A DNA stretch of 64,000 nucleotides from Donghicola eburneus (lineage in GTDB: Bacteria; Pseudomonadota; Alphaproteobacteria; Rhodobacterales; Rhodobacteraceae), in contig NZ_FOXY01000007.1 of NCBI RefSeq assembly GCF_900115865.1, positions 62,001 through 126,000 of the forward strand, written 5' to 3'. How positions within the stretch are numbered: the stretch's first letter is position 1; each line of letters begins with the position of its first letter. Positions 1 to 7,467 of the stretch are shown here, piece by piece. The notes beneath the pieces are model-generated. The model was not told the DNA's origin. It worked only from the letters and a program-made list of their open reading frames with translations, and made no database searches. Position numbers and translations under genes: made by a program.

Positions 1-1
1 T

Positions 2-2734
2 GCGCTGCCGCCTCTGACCCGCAAGTCAGACGGCCTGCCGATCGGTGCGGTCAGCGGGTTTTGCAACATGCTCCAGCGCTATGTTGAGGGCACGGCTGGG
101 GCGGACGCGCCTACCCACATCGCCGTGATTTTCGACAAGGGCAGCCATACCTTCCGTAATGACATGTACGACCAGTACAAAGCCAACCGCGAGGCGATGC
201 CCGAGGACCTGCGTCCACAGATCCCGCTGACCCGCGAGGCGACTCGCGCCTTCAACATCGCCTGCGAGGAGATGGAGGGCTACGAGGCCGACGACATTAT
301 CGCGACTCTCTGCCATCAGGCGCGGGATGCGGGCGGACGTGTCACCATCGTGTCCTCGGACAAGGATTTGATGCAGTTGGTGGGCGATGGCGTCGTGATG
401 TTTGACGCCATGAAGAACAAGCTGATCGACCGCGAAGGCGTCGAAGAGAAATTCGGTGTGGGACCAGAACGCGTCGTGGACGTACAGGCTCTGGCCGGTG
501 ACAGCGTGGACAACGTGCCCGGCGCGCCTGGCATCGGGATCAAGACCGCAGCGCTCTTGATCAACGAATACGGAAGCCTTGAGGACTTGCTCGACCGTGC
601 CGAAGAGATCAAGCAGCCGAAACGGCGCCAGACCCTGATCGAAAAGCGAGAACAGATCGAGCTGTCCAAGAGGCTTGTAGAGTTGGACTGCAAAACGCCT
701 CTGGAATTCACGCTGGATGATCTGGAAATCCGCGACCCCGATCCAGAGGTGCTGCTTGGCTTCCTTGCCAAGATGGAATTCCGCACCCTGACTAAACGGA
801 TCGCCGACGCGCTGGACGCTGAAGCACCGGTGATCGAGGACAAAGCGCCGACCGCGCCTGACGCAGCCGACGCCGCTCAGGTCGAGGATATTCCTTTCGC
901 GCCCGAGAATTACACCTGCCTGACCGATCCCGCGCAGCTGGAAGAGTGGATCGCAGTCATCCGCCAGCAGGGCTATGTGGCCATCGACACCGAAACCACC
1001 GCACTCGACGAGATGGTCGCTGATCTGGTTGGCGTGTCCCTGTCCACCGAGGCGGGCAAGGCCTGCTACATCCCCGTCGGGCACACCACCGGCGATGGCG
1101 ATCTGTTCGGCGGCGCTGAAAAGGCCGAAGGGCAGATGGACTTCGACACCTGCCTGTCGCTGCTGAAACCAGTGCTGGAGGATGCTTCGGTGCTGAAGAT
1201 TTTCCAGAACGCCAAGTACGACATCAAGATTTTCCAGAATTACGGGATCACGGTGCAGGGCATCGCGGACACTATGTTGATGTCCTATGCGCTTTATTCC
1301 GGTTTGCATGGGCACGGTATGGACGCCCTGTCTGAACGCTATCTGGGGCACAATCCGATCCCGATCAAAGAACTGATCGGCAGCGGCAAATCCATGATCA
1401 CCTTTGACAAGGTCGATGTGGAAAAGGCGACCCGCTATGCAGCCGAGGATGCGGATATCACCCTGCGCCTCTGGCAGAAGTTCCAGCCCGAACTGCACCG
1501 CGAAAAGGTGACCCGCGTGTACGAACGTCTGGAACGCCCCTTGGTCCCCGTGCTGGCCCAGATGGAGCGTGAAGGCGTGCTGGTGGACCGCGACACCCTC
1601 AGCCGGATGTCAAACGCCTTTGCCCAGAAAATGGCGATGCTCGAGGAAGAGATCCACGAGCTTGCGGGCGAAAAGTTCAACGTGGGCAGCCCCAAACAGC
1701 TTGGCGAGATCATGTTCGACAAGCTCGGATACGAGGGCGGCAAGAAGGGCAAGACCGGCGCCTATGCCACAGGTGCCGATATTCTAGAGGACTTGTCGAC
1801 CGAGCATGAACTGCCCGGCCGCGTTCTGGACTGGCGTCAACTGTCCAAGCTGAAATCGACCTACACCGACGCGCTGCAAGACCACATCAACCCCGACACG
1901 GGCCGCGTGCACACGAGCTATATGCAGACCGGCGCAGCAACGGGGCGTTTGTCCTCGACCGATCCGAACCTGCAGAACATCCCAATCCGGAGCGAAGAGG
2001 GGCGCCGCATCCGCGAGGCGTTCATTGCGCCCGAGGGCAAGGTTCTGGTCGCGCTCGACTATAGCCAGATCGAACTTCGGATTCTGGCCCACGTCGCGGG
2101 GATCGACAGCCTGAAAGAAGCATTCCGCGAGGGGCAGGACATTCACGCCGCCACCGCGTCCGAAATGTTCGGCGTGCCGCTGGATGAAATGACCCCCGAG
2201 GTGCGCCGTCAGGCCAAAGCGATCAACTTTGGCGTCATTTACGGCATTTCCGGCTTTGGTCTGGCCCGCAACCTGCGCATTCCACGCGCCGAAGCGCAGG
2301 GCTTTATCGACCGCTATTTCGAGCGTTTCCCCGGCATAAAGGACTACATGGATGACACCGTGACCTTTGCCAAAGAACACCTGTTCGTGGAAACAATGTT
2401 TGGCCGCAAAATCCACACGCCCGAGATCGCAGCCAAGGGGCCTCGGGCCGGTTTTGCCAAGCGTGCGGCGATCAACGCACCGATTCAGGGCACCGCTGCC
2501 GATATCATCCGCCGCGCCATGATCCGGATGCCTGACGCAATCGCTGATCTGCCTGCAAAAATGCTGCTACAGGTGCACGACGAATTGCTGTTCGAAGTGG
2601 AAGAAGGCGCGGTCGATGATTTGATCAAAACGGCCAAGGATGTGATGGAAAGCTCTGCAATGCCTGCTATCCATTTGGATGTGCCTTTGATCGTAGACGC
2701 GGGCCGTGGGCGAACTTGGGCCGAGGCGCATTAA
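2..2734 (+). CDS. polA: DNA polymerase I (5' end cut by window edge)
   Basis: DNA polymerase I fills gaps after Okazaki primer removal and in excision repair. The reading frame is open from base 2, so the true start lies upstream; a Met at 68 is internal. The order is an N-terminal 5'-3' exonuclease, a 3'-5' proofreading domain with the acidic DTETT motif near base 985, and a family A polymerase domain. Polymerase motifs are seen: DYSQIELR (motif A), RRQAKAINFGVIYG (motif B) and VHDEL (motif C). All three activities look intact. About 910 residues are visible, close to the usual full length of roughly 930. No strong terminator follows. Confidence 0.98.
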   Translation, partial: ALPPLTRKSDGLPIGAVSGFCNMLQRYVEGTAGADAPTHIAVIFDKGSHTFRNDMYDQYKANREAMPEDLRPQIPLTREATRAFNIACEEMEGYEADDIIATLCHQARDAGGRVTIVSSDKDLMQLVGDGVVMFDAMKNKLIDREGVEEKFGVGPERVVDVQALAGDSVDNVPGAPGIGIKTAALLINEYGSLEDLLDRAEEIKQPKRRQTLIEKREQIELSKRLVELDCKTPLEFTLDDLEIRDPDPEVLLGFLAKMEFRTLTKRIADALDAEAPVIEDKAPTAPDAADAAQVEDIPFAPENYTCLTDPAQLEEWIAVIRQQGYVAIDTETTALDEMVADLVGVSLSTEAGKACYIPVGHTTGDGDLFGGAEKAEGQMDFDTCLSLLKPVLEDASVLKIFQNAKYDIKIFQNYGITVQGIADTMLMSYALYSGLHGHGMDALSERYLGHNPIPIKELIGSGKSMITFDKVDVEKATRYAAEDADITLRLWQKFQPELHREKVTRVYERLERPLVPVLAQMEREGVLVDRDTLSRMSNAFAQKMAMLEEEIHELAGEKFNVGSPKQLGEIMFDKLGYEGGKKGKTGAYATGADILEDLSTEHELPGRVLDWRQLSKLKSTYTDALQDHINPDTGRVHTSYMQTGAATGRLSSTDPNLQNIPIRSEEGRRIREAFIAPEGKVLVALDYSQIELRILAHVAGIDSLKEAFREGQDIHAATASEMFGVPLDEMTPEVRRQAKAINFGVIYGISGFGLARNLRIPRAEAQGFIDRYFERFPGIKDYMDDTVTFAKEHLFVETMFGRKIHTPEIAAKGPRAGFAKRAAINAPIQGTAADIIRRAMIRMPDAIADLPAKMLLQVHDELLFEVEEGAVDDLIKTAKDVMESSAMPAIHLDVPLIVDAGRGRTWAEAH

Positions 2735-2803
2735 TCCCTGAAAACTCTGGAACAATCCCCCGAATTTTGTGTTATCTTGCAGGAGATTTGGGGGAGCAGT
2801 GTT

Positions 2804-3595
2804 TTGAAAGTTCCAAAGAATTTTGTATTTTTGCATCGCGGACTCACATTGCGGGCCAGCTTTTATCAGGTGCCTGCTCCGATAGATTACGTGGTCCTGA
2901 ATCATGGCTTCTCGAGCAACCGGTATGGCACTGGCCGTTTGCTGGTTCAGATCGCCCGCGCCCTGCATGATGAGGGGTACGCAGTGCTGGCCTTTGACCG
3001 CTTGGGGCATGGTGAGAGTGATGGTGAATTCTCGGAAATCACAGCCTCGGACGAGGTGCGCCAACTGGAAACCGTTCTCGACACCATGAAGCAACGGGTT
3101 GGCCGCCCAATGCACGTCGTAGGACACTCTTTGGGTGGAATGGGTGCCGCTGTTCTGGCCGGTGAACGGCCGGATTTGATGAAATCCCTGAACCTATGGG
3201 CTCCGGCTGCAAGCTTTGTCGAGGATATCAATGCGGGCCATATTATGGGCGATCCGCTGCCTGAGAACCCCGAAGAAGAGCTATTCGATTTCGATGGCCA
3301 AGGCGTTGGTGCGCCGTTCATCAATGATGCGCGTGCGTTCGATCCCTACAGGGGGCTGGGTAATTACGACGGGCCCGTAAATCTGCACCACGCCGAAGAT
3401 GATCCAATCGTGCCAATCCGCGCGTCAGAGAGGTACCTGTCGCTGTGGGGCGAACAAGCGCGCCTGCATCGTTACAGCATCGGCGGGCATGGGTGGACGC
3501 AGTTGGGAGCACGTAAGCGGCTGATCCAGCAGACTGTCGCCGATATCGAAGCCTGTTCTGACATGAGCGACACTGGCCTGCGCGCCGCCTCCTGA
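2804..3595 (+). CDS. alpha/beta hydrolase
   Basis: A 263-residue alpha/beta hydrolase of the serine-aminopeptidase S33/monoglyceride-lipase-like type. The nucleophile elbow GHSLGG is at about residues 107-112, an oxyanion-side NHGF at about 33-36, a DDPIVP segment carries the likely acid and GGHGW the likely catalytic His. Start choice: TTG at 2804 has GGGGAG at 2791-2796, 7 bases upstream; the frame can also be opened at TTG 2777, which has no Shine-Dalgarno match. No signal peptide is seen, so it probably acts in the cytoplasm. The substrate cannot be read from the sequence. It follows polA by 69 bases on the same strand. Confidence 0.85.
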   Translation: MKVPKNFVFLHRGLTLRASFYQVPAPIDYVVLNHGFSSNRYGTGRLLVQIARALHDEGYAVLAFDRLGHGESDGEFSEITASDEVRQLETVLDTMKQRVGRPMHVVGHSLGGMGAAVLAGERPDLMKSLNLWAPAASFVEDINAGHIMGDPLPENPEEELFDFDGQGVGAPFINDARAFDPYRGLGNYDGPVNLHHAEDDPIVPIRASERYLSLWGEQARLHRYSIGGHGWTQLGARKRLIQQTVADIEACSDMSDTGLRAAS

Positions 3596-3677
3596 TCTGC
3601 GTCGATTTTCTCGCAATCGTCTCTTGCGGCCCAAAGGCAAACGCGGGACCTTGGGGTGACAGAAAAAGGGGCACACC

Positions 3678-4610
3678 ATGGGGCATTCCCACAGCCATCA
3701 CGGCCAACACGGGCATCATCACCATCACATTGATCCCGAGGCTGGCGACCGTCAGGTAGCCTTTGCTGTCGCAATCAATTTGTTGCTGACTGTGGCGCAG
3801 ATCGTCGGGGGTGTCATTTCGGGATCGATCGCGCTGATCGCGGACGCGGTCCATAACCTAAGCGATGCGATCTCTCTGCTCATCGCGTTCTTTGCGCGCA
3901 AGATCGCGCGACGTCCTGCTGACGCGCAGATGACCTTTGGTTATGGGCGGGCAGAGATGGTGGCCGCGCTCGTAAACTACACCACGCTGATCGTGATCAG
4001 CCTCTACCTCGCGTGGGAGGGGGTGCAGCGCCTGATTGACCCGCCCGCGATTCAAGGCTGGACCGTAGTAATCGTCGCGGGGATTGCGCTGGTGATTGAT
4101 CTGGCGACCGCGCTCTTGACGCTCAAATTGTCCAAGGACAGCGCCAACATTCGCGCGGCCTTTGTGCACAATCTGTCTGATGCGCTGGGATCATTGGGTG
4201 TGATCATCGGCGGCGTATTGGTCATTCTGTACGACTGGCGGCTGATCGACCCGATCATCACGCTCCTGATCGCGGGTTATATTTTGTGGCTTGCGGCAAC
4301 CGAAATCGGACCGGTGATCCGCAACCTGATGCTGGCCAGCCCGCCCGATCACAGCGCCGAAGATCTGTTGAACCACATACAGGGCGAAGAAGGCGTTGCC
4401 GCCGCGCATCATCTACACCTATGGCAGATGACAGAGCATGAGGCCGCGCTGCAGGTGCATGTGGTGGTGTCCGATCCGGACTGGTCCTCGGCCATGGTCA
4501 TCCGCGACCGTGTGCGCGCGATGCTGACAGACAAGGGGATCAGCCACGTAACGCTGGAGATCGAGACGGCGTCAGAGGCGTGTCCAAACGCCCCTGCAAT
4601 CGGTCATTAG
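3678..4610 (+). CDS. cation diffusion facilitator metal exporter
   Basis: A 310-residue CDF-family transporter that exports divalent metal (probably zinc, perhaps cobalt or iron) across the inner membrane in exchange for protons. The first 17 residues are nearly half histidine. The two intramembrane metal sites HxxxD are visible as HNLSD in TM2 and again HNLSD in TM5. A C-terminal cytoplasmic domain with HHLHLWQM is present. Six membrane segments fit the family. The gene ends in a 3-base convergent overlap with the DUF2798 gene. Metal specificity cannot be decided from sequence alone. Confidence 0.93.
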   Translation: MGHSHSHHGQHGHHHHHIDPEAGDRQVAFAVAINLLLTVAQIVGGVISGSIALIADAVHNLSDAISLLIAFFARKIARRPADAQMTFGYGRAEMVAALVNYTTLIVISLYLAWEGVQRLIDPPAIQGWTVVIVAGIALVIDLATALLTLKLSKDSANIRAAFVHNLSDALGSLGVIIGGVLVILYDWRLIDPIITLLIAGYILWLAATEIGPVIRNLMLASPPDHSAEDLLNHIQGEEGVAAAHHLHLWQMTEHEAALQVHVVVSDPDWSSAMVIRDRVRAMLTDKGISHVTLEIETASEACPNAPAIGH

Positions 4611-4843
4611 GCCGCGTCGGGGGACCGCACCAAGAGCGCCACGAGGCGGCGTGCAATTGGCGCAACCACAAGAACGGCAGGGAAGGCGACCAGCCAGCTG
4701 GAGCCCCACGCACCCATCCATTCGGCGACAAAGTTGGGAACAAACCCGAGCGCACGATAAGTGGCAATGCCGGACACAAGGCAGGACATCATCCCCGACA
4801 GCAGCAGGCTAAAGAGGTAGGGGGCGAACTTGGGATGGATCAT
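4607..4843 (-). CDS. DUF2798 small membrane protein
   Basis: A 78-residue protein with two hydrophobic segments. It matches the DUF2798 pattern: an SGxMSxxVSGIAT motif in the first helix, an SSWLVAFPxVLVVAP motif in the second, and a short basic tail (RRLV). The function of the family is unknown. The start at 4843 is the only ATG near a sensible site. An inverted repeat lies 10 bases upstream and may be an operator. The gene converges on the metal exporter gene. Confidence 0.85.
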   Translation of the reverse strand: MIHPKFAPYLFSLLLSGMMSCLVSGIATYRALGFVPNFVAEWMGAWGSSWLVAFPAVLVVAPIARRLVALLVRSPDAA

Positions 4844-4852
4844 AATGTCGGT

Positions 4853-4893
4853 CCACTCTCAGAAAATATAGAGGAAACAGAATATCTGAGTGG
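4853..4893 (-). promoter_or_regulatory. inverted repeat in the promoter region of the DUF2798 gene
   Basis: The arms CCACTC..AGA at 4853-4863 and TCTGAGTGG at 4885-4893 are complementary over nine pairs with a two-base bulge. Between them, on the minus strand, is TATATT, a possible -10 box. This suggests a repressor site over the promoter; the binding protein is unknown. Confidence 0.3.
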
Positions 4894-4935
4894 GTCGTGA
4901 TGTGAAGGCGTCATTCCCGCACACTCGAACCTGCG

Positions 4936-5511
4936 TTATTCCAATTCTGCCGATGGAATGATGGGAAAGAACTGGCCGCTAGACATGATCCCGAACCAGC
5001 TGACTCCGTTGTGATCCTGATGCTGGCCTAGGTCAATCAGACGGTAAAAGCTTTTGCGGTCGATCAGAGCCTCCAGGTCGTCACGGACATGGACATAGGG
5101 CGAGGGCTCGCCTGTCTCTGGGTCGCGGATCACACGGATTGGGTGCTCTGGCCCCGCAGCGGTCTGGTCTCCGACATTTGTTTGAAATGTCAGAACGGCG
5201 TTTTCCTCGGTCCCCGCCACCTCAAAATCAATGGCAACGAATGGCGCGTCATCGACCGTTATGCCCACCTTCTCGACCGGAGTGACAAGGAAGTACTTTC
5301 CGTCCTCGCGCTTGAGAATCGTGGAAAACAGTCGGACCAAGGGGGCGCGACCGATTGGCGTTCCGTTATAAAACCATGTGCCGTCCCGCGCGATGCGCAT
5401 GTCCAGATCGCCGCAAAACGGCGGGTTCCATTTGTGGATCGGGGGGAGGCCGCCTTTGGAAGCAGCACGGGCTGCGGCAGCGATGTCATCTGCGGATGGC
5501 TTCACGGTCAT
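4936..5511 (-). CDS. DUF1285 domain protein
   Basis: A 191-residue soluble protein of the DUF1285 family. Family features seen are DLDMRIARDGTWFYNGTPIGR near residues 35-55, FSTILKREDGKYFLVTPVEK near 62-81, and a repeated beta-rich layout. No signal peptide or membrane segment is found. No enzymatic role is established for the family. It is divergent from the MoxR operon, with an 82-base shared upstream region, an arrangement I recall from related genomes. Confidence 0.88.
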   Translation of the reverse strand: MTVKPSADDIAAAARAASKGGLPPIHKWNPPFCGDLDMRIARDGTWFYNGTPIGRAPLVRLFSTILKREDGKYFLVTPVEKVGITVDDAPFVAIDFEVAGTEENAVLTFQTNVGDQTAAGPEHPIRVIRDPETGEPSPYVHVRDDLEALIDRKSFYRLIDLGQHQDHNGVSWFGIMSSGQFFPIIPSAELE

Positions 5512-5593
5512 GTGTTTTTAGTTCCCTTTTGCCATTTCGGATTCCTGAGATACCCTTAGTCCATATAGCATTCCCCAGAGCAGGAGCCACACC

Positions 5594-6601
5594 ATGACCG
5601 AAACCGCCGATCTGGTGTCCGAAATCGAAACCTTCGAGGAAAAACTGGCTCTGGCCAGCGAGTCTATCACCAAACGGTTCATTGGTCAGACACGCGTTGT
5701 TGACCTGACCCTGACCTCGCTGCTTTGTGGCGGTCACGGTTTGCTGATTGGTTTGCCCGGTTTGGGCAAGACGCGACTGGTCGAAACCTTGTCCACGGTG
5801 ATGGGTCTGAACGGGAAACGCGTGCAATTTACGCCCGACCTGATGCCTGCCGATATTCTGGGCTCCGAGGTGCTGGAAGCAGACCCCGACGGGCGTCGCG
5901 CATTTCGTTTTCTCGAAGGGCCAATTTTTTGTCAGCTGTTGATGGCGGACGAGATCAACCGTGCCAGCCCACGCACTCAGTCTGCACTGCTGCAAGCGAT
6001 GCAAGAGCGTGAAGTGTCGATCGGCGGGGAAACCCGTCCCTTGCCCGCGCCGTTCCACGTTTTGGCAACCCAGAACCCAATCGACCAAGAGGGCACATAC
6101 CCGCTGCCCGAAGCGCAGCTGGACCGTTTCCTTGTGCAGATCAATGTGCAGTACCCGGACCGCGACACCGAGAAGGCCATCTTGCTCGCTACCACCGGTG
6201 CCAGCGAAGAGGCATCGCGTCAGGTCTTTACCGCTGAAGAATTGATTGGTGCGCAGCAGCTTCTGCGCCGGATGCCTGTGGGTGACAGCGTCGTCGAGAT
6301 GATCCTTGATCTGGTCCGTGCCTTCCGCCCCGAGGATCCAACTGCGCTATCCGAGGTCGTTCAGGACGTGTCTTGGGGCCCAGGTCCCCGTGCTGCACAG
6401 GCCCTGATGCTGGCGGTTCGCGCCGAGGCGATGCTGAATGGGCGCTTGGCCCCCAGCGCCGAAGATGTCGCCAGCATGGCCGACCCCGTTCTACGTCACC
6501 GGATGCAACTGACTTTCGCCGCCCGTGCCCGTGGCCAGCGGATCGAAGACGTCATTGCCAAAGGGGTGGCCCAGATCACCGGACACGAGGCCGCCGCGTG
6601 A
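5594..6601 (+). CDS. MoxR-family AAA+ ATPase
   Basis: A 335-residue AAA+ ATPase of the MoxR family; these act with VWA-domain partners as chaperone-like activators of enzyme complexes or envelope functions. Walker A is GLPGLGKT at residues 53-60, Walker B is MADE followed by the MoxR-typical INRASPRTQSALLQAM, and sensor 1 is ATQNP. A lid domain with sensor-2 features makes up the C terminus. It is the first gene of a four-gene operon, and its TGA overlaps the GTG of the DUF58 gene (GTGA). The client of this chaperone is unknown. Confidence 0.95.
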   Translation: MTETADLVSEIETFEEKLALASESITKRFIGQTRVVDLTLTSLLCGGHGLLIGLPGLGKTRLVETLSTVMGLNGKRVQFTPDLMPADILGSEVLEADPDGRRAFRFLEGPIFCQLLMADEINRASPRTQSALLQAMQEREVSIGGETRPLPAPFHVLATQNPIDQEGTYPLPEAQLDRFLVQINVQYPDRDTEKAILLATTGASEEASRQVFTAEELIGAQQLLRRMPVGDSVVEMILDLVRAFRPEDPTALSEVVQDVSWGPGPRAAQALMLAVRAEAMLNGRLAPSAEDVASMADPVLRHRMQLTFAARARGQRIEDVIAKGVAQITGHEAAA

Positions 6602-7467
6602 CCCAAGCCTCCCACTTGCGCAGCCGCGCAGAGGCCTTGGCCGCTGCGTATCCCCCTCTGCTTGCCAGCGCTGAACGCTTGGCCGCAAACGTGCAGCTTG
6701 GGGATCATGGGCGGAAACGGTCTGGCGCGGGCGAGGCATTCTGGCAGTATCGGCAATTACAAACCGGCGACGATGCACGCTTGATCGATTGGCGGCGGTC
6801 CGCACGTGGGGACGAACAGTATATCAAGCAGCGCGAATGGCAGATTGCGCAGAGTGCTTTGCTTTGGGTGGATCAGGCCAGTTCTATGAATTTCGCAAGC
6901 AGCGAAGGGCAACCGACCAAAGCCGAACGCGCCCGTGTGATCGGCATGGCGGCGGCTGTGCTGCTGGTGCGGGGCGGAGAACGCGTTGCCTTGGGTGCAG
7001 TTTTGCCGCCGCGCCGTGGGACGGGGCAGCTGGAACGGATCGCTGTGGCTCTGACCGAAGACAGGCCAGACGATTACGGTGTGCCAGACCTATCACCCAT
7101 GGTGCCGAACAGCCGTGCCCTGATTGTATCGGATTTTCTAGGGGATCTAGAGCCCCTGAAACGCGTCCTGACCCGCGCTGCCGGTCGCGGCATTCGCGGG
7201 GCCTTGTTGCAGGTGCTAGACCCTGCCGAAGAAGAGTTCCCCTTCCGCGGTCGCACCATTTTCGAGAGCATCACTGGTGGCGTCCGTCATGAAACCCTGC
7301 GCGCCGACACGCTGCGCGAGCGGTATCTGGCGCGCTTGGCCGAGCGGAAAGCGGAACTGGCTGACCTTGCCCTGAGCACCGGATGGATGCTGGGACACCA
7401 TCACACCTCTGAAAATGCGCAATCGGCGCTGCTCTGGGTGTATCAGGCCGTACAAGGAGCGCGCTAA
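6598..7467 (+). CDS. DUF58 domain protein
   Basis: A 289-residue protein of the DUF58 family, a VWA-like partner almost always found beside MoxR ATPases. The conserved core is seen in GEAFWQYRQLQTGDD and IDWRRSARGDEQYIKQREW (about residues 43-80). The following LLWVDQASSMNF stands where a VWA MIDAS would be, as DxASS rather than DxSxS. The start is GTG 6598, overlapping the MoxR stop; an upstream opening at 6373 lies inside moxR and is not credible. The stop TAA is followed directly by the ATG of the next gene, so translation is probably coupled. Confidence 0.93.
   Translation: MTQASHLRSRAEALAAAYPPLLASAERLAANVQLGDHGRKRSGAGEAFWQYRQLQTGDDARLIDWRRSARGDEQYIKQREWQIAQSALLWVDQASSMNFASSEGQPTKAERARVIGMAAAVLLVRGGERVALGAVLPPRRGTGQLERIAVALTEDRPDDYGVPDLSPMVPNSRALIVSDFLGDLEPLKRVLTRAAGRGIRGALLQVLDPAEEEFPFRGRTIFESITGGVRHETLRADTLRERYLARLAERKAELADLALSTGWMLGHHHTSENAQSALLWVYQAVQGAR

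Noticed and set aside
26-1498. 490-codon open frame antisense to polA
   Set aside because: Long antisense frames are common in GC-rich genes; it has no recognisable motif, and the sense strand encodes a complete polymerase.
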